A DNA stretch of 64,000 nt, taken from Albula goreensis. Its lineage: Eukaryota > Chordata > Actinopteri > Albuliformes > Albulidae. The stretch spans positions 44,978,182 through 45,042,181 of the forward strand of contig CM040742.1 in assembly GCA_022829145.1 (NCBI GenBank), read 5' to 3'. The translations under genes were made by a program, and so were the position numbers. The notes beneath the pieces were generated by a model. That model did no database searches and had not been told where the DNA came from. It saw only the letters and a program-made list of their open reading frames with translations. This document shows, in pieces, positions 33,301-45,800 of this stretch; the stretch's first letter is position 1; the number at the start of each line of letters is the position of its first letter.

Positions 33301-34991
33301 GCACATCTTGCAGCAGGTGAGCAGGTGTGAGCATGTATAGTACATACTACAACAGGTGAGCTGGTATGAGAAGCAAAAAAAGTACATTCTGCCATCTGTG
33401 AACAAGTATGAACAGGTACAAAAGGTTTGTCTAGTGAGGAGGTGTGGGCAGGCACAGCACCTTGAGCAGGTGTGAGTGTGAGTTGGTGCAGGGGACTGGA
33501 GTAGCCCACCACTGTCTCTCTTTTGGCTGCGTCAGGGCCGCTGCGTGTGGGTGAACCTGGCTGAGAAGCCCGAGGAGGACTTTGAGGAAGAGGCCGATGA
33601 AGAGGAGAAGGAGGAGGAGCCTGATGAGCCAGAGCCAGAAGTGGGGCCCCCCCTGCTCACCCCACTGTCTGAGGATGCAGGTGACTCCCTCCACTCCAAA
33701 CACACACATACACACACACACACACACACGTGTACATAAAGACACATACACAAATGCAAAATATACAAAACATATATGCACACACCCGTATACACACACA
33801 TGCGCACGCACCCAGACACGGCTCTGATCACACAGCGCTGCAGGCCCTGTCTATGTGTTTGGGGGTTTGGGACAAAAACAGCTCTGTCAGATACATTTTT
33901 TTGTGGTGCCTACCCTGGTGATGGAGAACAGCGGGCCTAAATCTATTTCCTCACTCCGCCTGGTTCGGCTGTTTCTCCTGCGCCCTAGAGATCGATCACA
34001 CGCCCCCCTGGAGCAGCAGGATGTCCTCCACCCTCATCCCCCAGTACGCCATCGCTGTGCTGCGCTCCAACCTCTGGCCTGGAGCCCACGCCTTCGCTGT
34101 CGGCAAGTAAGTCCCTCCAGGACTGGAGTTAAACCTGCAGACACTGCAGCCCTCCAGGACTGGAGTTAAACCTGCAGACACTGCAGCCCTCCAGGACTGG
34201 AGTTAAACCTGTGGCCCTCCAGGACTGGAGTTAAACCTGCAGACACTGCGGCCCTCCAGGACTGGAGTTAAACCTGCAGACACTGCGGCCCTCCAGGACT
34301 GGAGTTAAACCTGCAGACACTGCAGCCCTCCAGGACTGCAGTTAAACCTGCAGACACTGCGGCCCTCCAGGACTGGAGTTAAACCTGCAGACACTGCGGC
34401 CCTCCAGGACTGGAGTTAAACCTGCAGACACTGCGGCCCTCCAGGACTGCAGTTAAACCTGCAGATACTGCGGCCCTCCAGGACTGGAGTTAAACCTGCA
34501 GACACTGCGGCCCTCCAGGACTGGAGTTAAACCTGCAGACACTGCGGCCCTCCAGGACTGGAGTTAAACCTGCAGACACTGTGGCCCTCCAGGACTGGAG
34601 TTAAACCTGCAGACACTGCAGCCCTCCAGGACTGCAGTTAAACCTAGATTCTCCAGAACTATTCTCAAGATACCTGTTTAGATGAGTAGGAACAGAACAA
34701 ACTACATCCTCTGCCAATTTCTCTGTCTCAGTTCTGTTCTCTCCCGGATGCAGGAAGTTTGAGAACGTCTACATCGGCTGGGGGCTGAAGTTCGCAGGGG
34801 ACGGGTACACCCCACCCGTGCCCCCCGCGCCCCAGCGAGAGTACCCCAGCGGGGAGGAGGTTACGGAGGCTCAGGACCCCAGCCTGGAGGAGGAGCAGGC
34901 CCTGCAGGCTGCACTGGAGGAGCAGAGAGCCGCACAGGAGGAGGCCGAGGACATGGAGGGTGAGGAGGAGGAGGAGGATGAAGATGACTGA
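30370..34991 (+). CDS. rsph4a: Radial spoke head protein (RSPH4A/RSPH6A family), with a one-base frameshift in exon 4
   Basis: Exons: 30370-30470, 31008-31236, 31590-31898, 32342-32790, 33536-33680, 33989-34106, 34754-34991 (TGA 34989-34991). About 529 residues if the frameshift is bridged. Seen: [49 protein letters not shown] then [20 protein letters not shown] in the next frame, [53 protein letters not shown] and an acidic Glu-rich tail. This family forms the head of the radial spoke in motile 9+2 cilia. One base is missing at 32603-32605 (a CGN codon before ATC), putting a TGA at 32623; every other junction is in phase. Mammalian RSPH6A adjoins SYMPK, so synteny favours RSPH6A or the unduplicated ancestor; the symbol is tentative. 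Confidence 0.9.
30561..30574. promoter_or_regulatory. Palindromic RFX X-box in intron 1 of the radial spoke gene
   Basis: GTTGTCATGACAAC is a perfect 14-bp palindrome of two X-box half-sites with a 2-bp spacer, 91 bp after exon 1. RFX factors, with FOXJ1, drive motile-cilium genes through such sites. Confidence 0.65.
31975..32240 (+). mobile_element. SINE relic in radial spoke intron 3
   Basis: Contains a B-box-like segment GAGTTTGAATCCC (about 31993-32005) followed by AGCTGTGCCATTACCAGC and a decayed body. The head is missing or diverged. Confidence 0.4.
32771..33480 (+). repeat. 39-bp minisatellite made from the end of radial spoke exon 4 and its 5' splice site
   Basis: The unit is about 39 bp: CAGCACATTCTGCAGCAG followed by GTGAGCAGGTGTGAGCAGGT. 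The first copy is the real end of exon 4 (CTGCAGCAG|GTGAGC, boundary 32790/32791). About eleven CAG/GAG|GTGAGCAG sites follow, regular to about 33090 and more diverged to 33480. Intron 4 is otherwise almost empty. Confidence 0.95.
33700..33830 (+). repeat. CA-rich microsatellite, radial spoke intron 5
   Basis: CA repeats at 33702-33730 and scattered ACACAC to 33815. Confidence 0.85.
34111..34650 (-). repeat. 37-bp minisatellite in radial spoke intron 6 (copy set B)
   Basis: About fifteen copies of the 37-bp unit containing CCCTCCAGGACTGGAGTTAA and ACCTGCAGACACTGCGG, starting 4 bp after the GTAAGT donor (34107). It is the reverse complement of the array at 1610-2055. Confidence 0.97.
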
Positions 34992-35430
34992 GGAGAGGAG
35001 AGGAAGGGGGACTGAGAGAGGAGGAGGTGACAGAGGAGAGGGGAAAATGGCCCCTGAAAAGAATATAATATATTATGTAAACTATAGGTGAAAATGCATG
35101 GGCTGAACACATTTCACAGCAATGTTTTTGAAAGAGAATCATGAATCATGTTTATACATATTTGTGTACACACATGAACTTATGAAAAAAAAAAACTTTA
35201 TGTGTCAATGTTTTTGTCTTTTTTGGGATTTGGTACATGAACAGAAGGCTTGCATCATTAAGTGTGAAATTGTAATGTTCCATGGCCCTGTGGTTTACAG
35301 ACTTAGTATAAACACTATATGATTTAAAGCTGGTAATAATGTAATCATTTTTGATAATAGGTAATTTTGTGTAAACCACTTTTCACTCAGATTTCATGTT
35401 TGACACAAATAAAAAAAACATACAGTTTGT
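34992..35430 (+). other. Radial spoke gene 3' UTR with polyadenylation signal
   Basis: AATAAA at 35408-35413, about 420 bp after the TGA, followed by an A-rich run. No earlier canonical signal is seen. Confidence 0.65.
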
Positions 35431-38090
35431 GTAATTTTTTATATTGGAAAACAGGGCTTATCATCATGAAGCTCACAATTCAGGATATAAAACAACATAT
35501 CTACGATTTGATCACATGTGCTGAAGTGCTCAACAGTGCCCACAATCACAGAAGTATTTGTGTTTGAATGTACATCTTCTGATGGAAATTAACTTTATTT
35601 TATAATACCATTTTCAACCATTTTTGGGATATGTCACATTTTTAATTTTACTTTCACTTGTGTTTTAAAATAAAAAAAAACACTTGATAAAGTAATACAT
35701 TTAAAAAAAGATTAAACTAATTGCTCTGAGTTATTACTGGTCATGTATTACTAATGCCAATTTATTGCAGCACAGTGACATCCGATCATGCTGCAATATT
35801 CCAGTAGATGGCAGTATTGAGCAGTACACACAGCTAGAGGCTAAAGAAACGAATTGTGTCATTCCTTTTGTCTCATGCCTACTGTCCATCACTTTGGTTT
35901 TTTTATCTTTTAGAATTTATTTTACTGTCTTATTACTTTGCTTTCATGTTTAGGTTCTGAAGTTGTCACTCACAGAATCTATGTTTTGCTTTGCTTGTTT
36001 AAGATGCCTGTTTGCCAGCCTTCCAACGTTTTCTTTCTGAGCAAAACAAGCTTTTTGTAACAATTTTAATGAACCAATTAGCTGGCACTCTTATTTACTT
36101 ATTTATATCTAATTAAGAGGGCCAAACAGGATTAGGTTTTTAATTTTTTTTTTTTTTTGACAATCCTATCCCGTACTGCATAAACAATACATAAAGCACA
36201 GATGCATACACACACACACACACACACACACACATATTTCTGGTGTGGGCAAACCTCATGGTTCACATTAACTGAGTTTCCATAAAAAAAAAAGTGTACC
36301 TAAGATTTGTACGATTAGGGAAGATAATGATTTTACACCACACGCATGTGTATGTAGATTTATGTATTCATGTATATACCTTTGTGTAAAAATGTATACA
36401 GTGTATGTCAAAATCACAAAATAACTTTTAATCTACAAATAATATACAGGGTTATTGATATCTGTGTGTGTGTGTTGTGTGTGTGTGTGTGTGTTTGCCC
36501 CCTCAATATTGAATTATGTGTCACTTGTTCATGCTGGCAGGTGCTGCATAAGCACACACACACATATGATCCAACTCTTTCACCAATCCCTCCATCTCTC
36601 CCTCCTTCCTTCCTTCTCTCCCCTCCATAGCCATGGTTTTTATCCAGGGGTTGTGCTCTGTGGTGCCCCAGGCCCAGGCTCTGGGCTCCAGGCAGGCCCT
36701 GAGCTCCAGGCCCTGAGCTCCAGGCTCTGAGCTCCAGGCCAGTGCTCACAGATTGTGCTGAATGGCCACTCTGAGAGAGGCTAAGCTCACTCAATGGCTG
36801 GCTGAATCCCTATTATTACAGAGATGAGAGGAAATTAAGTGGTATCGACGTGGAGAGAGGCCGTCCGCACTCCGCTCAGCCAGCACTTAACTTAGCACGC
36901 CCTCAGCATTTTTACACGCGTCTTATTTTTAACACTGACTTCAAGGGTGGTGGGTACAAACACAGCAGGAGAAATCAGCCAATAGACAGGGGAATCTTGC
37001 AATATGTTTTTGAGATGCTCAAGAAAATAGGATCGATATATGAAACATATAGTCTGGTCAACATGTACCATAACGTGACAGATGTTAAAATCTTTCAGAC
37101 ATGTATTCTGCTTGGATTCCCCTGGATATCATACACAGCCATTTCCTCTGTCACACATAAGCCAGCACAGCGATTTTCGGAGGTCAGACTCGACACTGAA
37201 TGCTGAAATTGATGGGGCTCTGTATATGGAATTACTGACAGAAATGTTTAGAGACTTTGCACCTCAGCTGTCCCCTAAAACATCAATCCACAAATATAAC
37301 GCCAAAGGCATCTCTGTATATTTGAGCTTTCATACCACTGCTTTTCTTCCTCTGTTTTCCCCTCTCGCTCCTTCCTCCCTCCTTTCTAAGCCTTTCTAGC
37401 GCCAGGTCTGCCCCACCTCTCGTACTTTGCCCCACCCGTGCGCATCTCTGACGAGAGGAGTTATCTGAGGTGGCATTTCTGGCCGATCTCAGTCTGACAA
37501 CCTCCATCAACCAGACAGCCGTGGCCCAGTTCCAGCGCAACTTACCATGGCACAACCCAATCAACAAACAACAAACGCTGAACAGATGGGCTTTTGTTTG
37601 AAAGATGTTCATTTATCGGGAGTTCAATGCCGGGAGAGAGAAAAGGCGAGAGAGGGCGAGCAGGAGAGAGAATGGCAGAGGAGACGAGGGAGAGAATTTT
37701 TGCGAAGCAGTGAATCGGAAAGCACCCTTTGTGAATTTTTGTTGGGGGGCGGAGAGGGAAAGGAGGGAAGGCCGAGAGAGAGGAGTGGAAAACGCAGATT
37801 CCGTTATTGACATAAATGTCAGCTGCGTGCTGGAATTGTCCATAAAGCACTCAAGCGTCACGTATTTCCTCGACTCCTATGAAAGGGGCAAAGCGAAAAT
37901 CGAAAATTCTACCTTGCGTGAGGAAAACGAGAGTTGCTTGTTTTTGTATCAAAACATTCCAAACGAGACTTCTGTAACTCTAGAAAGTTTTTCTGAGTAC
38001 TCTTGGATAATTCCAACCCCTTTACTTGTTTAAACGATCCAATACATCTTAAATACAAGCTTGTGTCAACAGAAGAACAGGAGCAGACAA
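35430..38090. other. Intergenic, no gene recognised
   Basis: AT-rich unique DNA with poly-A/T runs, a (CA)n at 36207-36235, a (GT)n at 36463-36494, and a short GC-rich tandem of GAGCTCCAGGCCCT at 36650-36745. A purine-rich stretch lies at 37620-37790. Open frames are short or low complexity. Confidence 0.6.
35801..35814 (+). promoter_or_regulatory. CTCF-like motif downstream of the radial spoke gene
   Basis: CCAGTAGATGGCAG matches 13 of 14 positions of CCASYAGRKGGCRC. It lies in unique DNA about 0.4 kb after the polyadenylation signal. Binding is inferred. Confidence 0.45.
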
Positions 38091-38094
38091 ATAT

Positions 38095-38445
38095 AATGCA
38101 GACACACACTTATTCACACATACATCCACACACACACACACACAAACCCAAGCACACACACACACACACACAAACCCAAGCCTACATCCACACACACACA
38201 CACACAAACCCAAGCCTACATCCACACACACACACACACACAAACACAAGCCTACATCCACACAAAAACACAAACAAATTAACACAGACAAATGCAAGCG
38301 CATGCATGAATAAACACATACACATGCAAAAACAGATATGTGCATTCACACTCTAAAACACTCACACTCAACACACACACGTACGTGTAGTCATGCAGAC
38401 ATATACACACACACATACACACACACACGCACACACACACATTAG
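38095..38445 (+). repeat. CA-rich repeat with a ~36-bp higher-order unit
   Basis: CA runs broken by AAACCCAAGCCTACATCCAC, which recurs three to four times. No gene is seen from here to about 40900. Confidence 0.9.
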
Positions 38446-38479
38446 CAACAGAGGCTCAGGATGGTGGTAATTCTCCTCC

Positions 38480-38725
38480 CTCTACAGACAGCCGAACCCG
38501 GGGGCCATCAATTTTAAATGTTTGCCTTTAAATATTTGAAGAGCTCCCGTCTCCATATTTACAGCTGAGGAGATGGGTTGTGTCACATCGGCAGGGGGAA
38601 TGTTTCTAATGTGATCTTGACAAGAGCGTGGCTTCATTATTTAAGTGTGGACAAATAAATAACCAGGCTCTCCAGAGCACGATAAGCACGATCTCCAAGT
38701 AAACAAGCCAGCATTCACCACCCAG
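38480..38725. other. Candidate conserved non-coding island
   Basis: Unique, balanced-composition DNA flanked by repeats, with homeodomain/forkhead-like motifs (TTAAATATTTGAA, AAATAAATAACC, AAGTAAACAAG). No coding signature. Conservation cannot be judged from one sequence. Confidence 0.3.
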
Positions 38726-40919
38726 CGCACACATAAACCCAACACCTGCTGCTGCCGTGGAGATCACATGACTTCCTCAGGAGATGCTCATATTTAGTGA
38801 CGGGGTAGTGAGGCTTCAATGAACCATATATGGGAGGAGCAACCCTATATCATCAGTCACCCTGTGATTTGGATCAATGACCACATTGGCTGTGAGAGGA
38901 TATAATTTATGATTGGCTCAAGCAAGTCAATGATTGACAGCTGAGCGTAGCCTTGCGTTCTGTCATGAAGAGCAAAACCATGACCTTGGCAGCTAATTGT
39001 AACTGCACAAAAAGATCATAAATCTTTTGGTCATGATAACTCATTCACCTTCTCTTGAAACTCAGGGTCATTCTGACATAAAATGTTTTTGCTTATTTAA
39101 GCAATATTCATTAACAATAGGTTTGGTAGTAATTATAATAATAAAAACAGGACGAAAGAAGTGATAGTTGCAACAGCACTATATAAATAAATTGAAGTAG
39201 TGAATAATGAAAAAGGCTACATTTTGTTTTTGTGCAGGGCCGGCTCTAAGCTCATTGTAATCTTACATGTTCCAGTAAATGGCTATGTAAATTACAGCAT
39301 GCTTCTCTGGGCCATTAGTAATTCCAGTAATTTGCTTCTTGCAATAATTTCTCCCAAAAAATGCGAGAAATGGCTCAACTGTCTTCCGTTCCCCCAATTA
39401 AATGTAGGGAATTCCACAATGAGAGCGAGGGAGGTAGAATATAATCAGGATATTACCATCTGACATTGGTGGATATTTTGATTTACCCAAACAGGTACCT
39501 ACACAGGTACAGCGGTGTTCGTGTAATGTGAGCACGGCACTTGCAGAAAGGCAACATGCGCGGGCTGGTACTGCATTTCCCCCCACTGTGTTTGGATGGA
39601 AGCTCCTCGCACCCTTACAGCAGTTCACAAAATGACACGACATCCTGTGACCACCTTCCCCCTGCTCACCTGCATGTCTTGGAACAAATTCCAGAATTGG
39701 AGTTTGTTTAAAAAAAAATCGGGAGAGGTAAACTTGAGACAACTCTTCACTCAAATACCACTATCCATCCAATCCGGTTGTTTACGCAGGTATTGATTCT
39801 CCACATACCTTATCTCCCATCATGCTCTCTGCTTCCGGCATCCCCCCCCCCCCATCTCCACCTTCATGTCTACTTCCCTTTCTTCTATATTTCACCCTCT
39901 CTTCTAACAGTCAAGCAGGGATCACTTCACCCTAAAACATAGTAAGGCATGACGCTGCCCCCCTGGACTCCAAGCCCAAGATGAAATGTCTGTACTGATT
40001 GTTGGGAAACAACATGTGTCTTTTTCATGCTGTAAGTTCCTGTTTACATAAGACCGACTGAACACTAGGGCAGATCACTAGGGTCAAATGTGAAGATCAT
40101 TTCCCAGCTTCATTACAGATCCTGTCCTCTGTGTCGAATGTCAGGAAAGATTCAAGGTGTCATTTTCTCAGCCATTTGCCCATCTGGGCTAATGTCTTGG
40201 AGTTAGGGTCTTTTTGTGTCTGTAGGAGAGACCCACGAGTTTCTCTATTGTAATAAATATATCTTTCTTCACCAAAACAAAGACTTTAGTCTGGATTTGT
40301 TGCATCAACTCACAAAGGTATAAGGACCATATTTCCAAAGGGATCTTTTCTTTTTCTACACTGATATACAACTTGCTACATCATAATTTACTCCTTCCAA
40401 ACACATTCACGTGGTCTGAAGGTTCATTCTCCGGAAAGGCACATTATAAATGACATCCTTGTGGTGATGCTGTGAATATATGATTAGGGTGCTTTACTGT
40501 TAGTCATGGGACTTGTTTTTGTTTTCTATCTGTCCTTGATTTTCCTGGGACTGTCCCAGAACCGTGTCCTCTTCCCAGGAAAATATGAGTACCTTCCCGA
40601 GATGCAATACATCTCTGAATTCGTTCAGGTAGCTTGCTGAGTGCTTCTTTCGTGCAAAAATATTGAAAAGCGAAGAACCTCATATCCACTACCCTGCTGT
40701 CCTGGATTTTTACTGGAATTGAACCAGCAAACCCTGCTGCAGCCCAGCTCTATAACTGTCATTCTACATTTGAGGAAGGTGGGCGTCTACAGAGTGGCAT
40801 GTGGGTCTTTTGACAATGCGATAGGCAGAAGAGTATTGCCTGTTAGCGGTAATAAGTGCTTTTGGTGGCTGGCTGAAAAGAAGGTGGAGGGAGAACAAAG
40901 AAGGGACCGGTAAATATAG

Positions 40920-40929
40920 CTCACACTCT

Positions 40930-40968
<39 letters not shown>

Positions 40969-41430
40969 CTTTCGCTCCCTTGCTCTCCTCTTCTCTAGAG
41001 TGATAAATAATCGAGGAATGCTTGTCCTCCCTCTCTCCCACTCTCCGCCAGTTAATCAGGCTTCACCTGGCTGCCCCCTCTCGATCTCTTGCTCCCTCTC
41101 TCTTTCTTTCTCTCTCTCTCCCTTCTTCTCTCTCTCCTCCTCTCCCTCTATCTCTCTCCTTCCCTCACTTCCCCCCTGTATCTTCCCCCCTGTATCTTTC
41201 TCCCTTTCTCTCTCTCCTCTCCCTCTTTCTCTCCTTTCCTCCCTTTCTCTCCCTCTCTCTTTCCCTGTATCTCTCTCCTCCCTCTCTCTTTCTCTCTCTC
41301 TCACGTCACTTTGATAAATCATTCAGACCTTCGGGAAGGCGAGTCCGTTAGCTCGGGCCAAGTGGGGGGCATGCCAACACGGACCCCCATTCCCTCTCTC
41401 TCTCTCTCTCTCTCTCTCTCCCTTCCTTTT
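40920..41430 (+). repeat. CT-rich low-complexity block
   Basis: A (CT)n at 40928-40967, CT-rich DNA at 41080-41305 and a (CT)n at 41394-41420. Reading frames are Ser/Leu artefacts. Confidence 0.9.
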
Positions 41431-41604
41431 GCCCCTCCATTTCCATGTTACCCTCCTTCACTGTGTCCTCCTCTCTGCCTGCCCAACTCTCCCTGCATGG
41501 TGCTGGTTTGGGATCCCCATTAACCCAGGCCCCTCTCCCCACCCTCCTGATCAGCCAATCCCCTGCAACCCTCCTTTATACAACACAAACATCAGTATTC
41601 TTAG

Positions 41605-41810
41605 AGCGTGAGTGCTGACCTAGGATCAGTTATTCACCTTATTTCATTATAGATAATGTTAGGCAATGTCCAGGAGAAACCAGTATTCCTACCATTAAGT
41701 TCCTCACAGCTACAGGCCCTGAAAAATGTAGTCTATGGACAGTGTATATCCAAGATCAGTACTCCTTCCTCAAGACACTCCATAAATATAGGCCCTAGAT
41801 GAGCACTTCA
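41605..41810 (+). repeat. Dispersed fish repeat relic
   Basis: GTGCTGACCTAGGATCAGTT and CAAGATCAGTACTCCTTCC, then ATAAATATAGGCCCTA, resemble the same element as 16995-17215. Confidence 0.45.
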
Positions 41811-42184
41811 ACTGACCTCTACTCTTCTATGCCTCATTCTATCTTGTTCCCTCTCTCTGTCCTTGTCTCCTTTCTTCTGCTCCTTCCTCTCCTCTGCTGC
41901 TGAGTCTCCATTGCGGCAGTGACATCACCAGCCCCCCCCCCCAAACTAAATTTGGGGCAGAGTGACCATAGAATGCTTAAAGGAAGAAAGACAGAAAAAA
42001 AAAAAAAAAAATTAAAGGTTGAATTATCTGGCTCCGTTAGTGCTCTCTCACCTTGAGCCTCCGTTCTCTGCTCCTGTCCCCCTCGTTTCTCTGCACCCCA
42101 TGCTTCCATCCTCTCCCTTCTATATTCTTATCCCTCCCCTCTCTTCTCCTTTCCTATTTTTCTCATCCCCCTCTCCTCCTCTCC

Positions 42185-42745
42185 TTCGATGCCCTCATTC
42201 CTCTCCCATTCATTAATGTTCTCATCTCTCTCTCTCTCTCCTCTCTTCTTTTAATGGTGCCATTCCTCTCTCCTCCATTAATTTTCTCATCCCTCTCTCC
42301 CTCTCTCCTTTCACTGTCCCTACCCTGCTCTCCCTCTCCCTCTCTCTCCTTTTAATGTTCCTGTTCCTCTCTCCCTCCCTCCCCATTTGAATGTTCTCAT
42401 CCCTCTCTCCCTCTCTCTCTCTCTCCGTATTAACTTTCTCATCTCCATCTCCCTCTCTCACTCCCTCGCTCTCTCTCTCTCTCTCTCCCCCTGTTTTAAT
42501 GCTCTCACTCACTGTCCCTCTTTCTCTCTCCCTCCCTCCCTCTCTCTCTCTATTTTAATGCGTTCATCCCTCTCTCCCTGTTTTAATGCTCTCACCCACT
42601 GTCCCTCTTTCTCTCTCCCTTTCTCTCTCTGTTTTAATGCTATCATCCCTCTCCCTCTCTCTCTCTCTCTATTTTAATGCTCTCTCTCTCCCTCTCTCTC
42701 CTCTGTCTCTCTGACTCCTGCCTCCCCCCCTCCCATTCCACTGCA
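42185..42745 (+). repeat. Pyrimidine-rich minisatellite with a TTTTAATGCTCTCA core
   Basis: About ten irregular units, each a TTTTAATG(C/T)TCTCATCC-like core followed by 15-40 bp of CTCTCTCC. The matching segments ATCTGGCTCCGTTAGTG (from about 42027) and ATCTGGCTCCATTAGTG (from about 42788) flank it. Confidence 0.85.
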
Positions 42746-43079
42746 GGGATGTGAGTTTAGCCATGAGCCAAGTGGCAATTCTTCTTAATCTGGCTCCATT
42801 AGTGGGGTTGTCCCTCTCTCCCATGGGCCCCTGTATAAATCACTTTCATTGTTTAGTAGCGGGGAGAGCATCCACGTTAAACGCCACAGGATCTCAGCCA
42901 TGTCTCACTTTTTCTCAGGCTCCTCTGCTGTGCTTTTTACGTCCCTCAAGCGATGTTGCCAAAAACAAAATCTCACCAGAAGTCGCAGTTGGCTCTCTGA
43001 AATTACTCTTAAAGGTGGTGATGACATCACGCAATACTTAACCATGTCTAATTTGCATACGTCGTGTAGCTGAACGGCA

Positions 43080-45160
43080 TCCTGTTCTCTATGTTCTAGA
43101 ATATTTACTCCCGTTAAATAACAGCAGCTGATTCTACACAGGTAAATCATTACTTTTATAAACGTGGGCAGCACTAGTGCACTAGGAAATCGGTTTAAGG
43201 TGATTTTTTTAGCTGTTGCCCAACAACGGGAATGGAGGTTGCCAAAGTTGTGAGAAGTCGCCAAATTTGTCGCTAGTTGCTAAATAAGATTTTTAGTCAT
43301 TGGGAAGGTCAAAAAGTCATTAAATCTACCAACAAAGTCTTAAAGGGATTTATATGTACTTCCTCATTCAACGTTATCACTGAGTAACCACTGTCCCACA
43401 AAGGAAAAATTGGACCCACAATGCACCTGCGTGTGATAGTGCTGCGTTTCCTGTCTTGCTGCACAATGTTTAGAGTCCGATGTTTGTACCGCTTTTCACA
43501 TTCAGAAAGATCTAACTTTGATCTGGCATGCGTTTTGAACTCTGTCAGCAGAACTGTCCTGTGTGACATCACTGGCTGATATCAGCTTCTATGTTTTTTA
43601 GCATAGAGAGATGTCAATGCATGCTACATTAGTAGAGGCAGAGATTATGGGAGTGTTGAGGTCCATGCTTGACACAGTGCTGGATACTCTGTGGACTGTA
43701 GGTAAATGACAAGTCTATGGGGACTACAAGCCTACCTTTTCTCAACTTCTTTTCTTATGCCTCCTTGATATTTGTGCAAATTACTTAGCGGAAATACACT
43801 ATATGGTCTGTTTCTGACTAATCCTCTGAGAGTCTAAGAGTTTATTTTGGCTTTTACGTTTTCTGAACCTGTCTTATTGTGCTGCGTAGCGCCCTAGATT
43901 TGCAGACCTTAGCTGAATGGAGAGTGTGTTCATTGTTTGTTAAGGCATTATACCAATTAGAAATGCCCCCAATATAATATTTGCTAATATATAATAACTA
44001 CTAGCAAAGCATTAACAGAGCACATCCATCCATAATCCTCTCTGTCCGCGGTTTGTTCGGTAGGGACAAAAAATGAAAGCGGTGAGGAGCAGAAGAATCC
44101 TGTACAGAGCATAGTGATGGTTGCTCCTGGTCGGTCATCCCCCAAAAAGCTCCTAGGCCCGCAGGATTGTGCTAACGCGCCCGTTTTATTATTGTGAATC
44201 GCAGCGCTGTAATTTTCGGCCATGACGGGAAGCTTTTTCACTCCGCTGGCAGCAAGCCGGTTCGCTCGGGCACTTGTGGGAAAAAAAAGGTTCAATTGAA
44301 AAGCTTTATGGGGAATGGACTTTTTAGGAGATAAAATGTGAGCCTCAGAGATACGCCAGCTACAATAAGTTCAGAGAGATATGAAAATACCCAAAGCAGG
44401 GGTAATAATTTATACATAGACAAGATAGGCACACTGGTAAGTAGTACTAAGCCTAACCTTATGCCCAGAATCCTGAATTTTTTTAAAGATTATTTATCAT
44501 GCTCCCTTTTACAATACAGGATAATTTGTTTGCATGAACGCAGGCGAAGTGCTTTTTTGTCATTGTCATTGTTTTTTTTTTTTTAAATCCTTATTGTCTT
44601 TATAATTCTGGCTACATATGCTCTCATCTAGTACAGCCATTCCTAAGCAGAGCAAACTAAGCTTGGCACGAACACAGCACTGCCCAACCCTAAGGTTGGC
44701 TGCTTGCGTTGCTTTGGGTCCAAAGATGGGGCATATTTATTCATTGTTAGTTAAAGTGTTTTTTCAAATGAAACCCCCATAAAAACGTGAACATTGCTCT
44801 CCCACTGTCACAAAATGTGACCATTCAGGGTGTATACTACGTGGAGGGGAATTTTACTTTGGTAAGACCTTAAGTGTGTATGTGCCAGAGGAACATTTTC
44901 TGCATTGTTTCATGAAATGTGAGTTAGGGTGAAGCCTTAGCGGGCCAGCACAAGGTTCAGTTCACTTCAGATACATGGAGAACATAAAATGATTCTGCGA
45001 TGTTCATGAAGACACACCAGGGGTAAGGAAACTAGGTAGCTTGAGGTCTTACCAAAGATGAACTCCTCTTTAAGTCGGGATGCCTGAGGCCATTTTATTC
45101 ACCAAGATGTTGACAGAAATGCCTTTAAACTACTAGGCTACCAAGCACACCTTTCCCAAG
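43080..45160. other. Intergenic, no gene recognised
   Basis: Unique DNA with no supported exon, RNA gene or mobile element. Confidence 0.5.
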
Positions 45161-45164
45161 AAGT

Positions 45165-45800
45165 TATGAGCAGCCTGGTCAGGCTCATAGTGCTGTAAGG
45201 TTATGAGCAGCCTGGTCAGGCTCATAGTGCTAAAAGGTTATGAACAGCCTGGTCAGGCTCATAGTGCTGTAAGGTTATGAGCAGCCTGGTCAGGCTCACC
45301 GTGCTAAAAGGTTATGAACAGCCTGGTCAGGCTCACCGTGCTAAAAGGTTATGAACAGCCTGGTCAGGCTCATAGTGCTGTAAGGTTATGAGCAGCCTGG
45401 TCAGGCTCACCGTGCTAAAAGGTTATGAACAGCCTAGTCAGGCTCATAGTGCTGTAAGGTTATGAGCAGCCTGGTCAGGCTCATAGCACTGTAAGGTTAT
45501 GAGCAGCCTGGTCAGGCTCATGTAGTGCTGTAGGTTATGAGCAGCCTGGTCAGGCTCATAGTGCTGTAAGGTTATGAGCAGCCTGGTCAGGCTCATAGTG
45601 CTGTAAGGTTATGAGCAGCCTGGTCAGGCTCATAGTGCTGTAAGGTTATGAGCAGCCTGGTCAGGCTCATAGCGCTGTAAGGTTATGAGCAGCCTGGTCA
45701 GGCTCATAGTGCTGTAAGGTTATGAGCAGCCTGGTCAGGCTCATAGTGCTGTAAGGTTATGAGCAGTCTGGTCAGGCTCATAGTTCTGTAAGGTTATGAG
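45165..45800. repeat. 37-bp minisatellite with an internal inverted repeat
   Basis: About 17 copies of a 37-bp unit containing TATGAGCAGCCTGGTCAGG then CTCATAGTGCTGTAAGG. TATGAG pairs with CTCATA and CCTG with CAGG, so each unit can fold on either strand. Variants: AACAG for AGCAG, ACCGTGCTAAA for ATAGTGCTGTA. Confidence 0.97.

Noticed and set aside
32581-33405. Cys/Leu-rich minus-strand frames of up to 324 residues
   Set aside because: They are the complement of the 39-bp array; no homology, and they lie antisense to real radial spoke exons.
37547-38033. Possible gene in 37.5-38.0 kb (frames of 87 and 142 residues)
   Set aside because: Glu/Arg-rich from a purine tract, no recognisable domain and no splice support.
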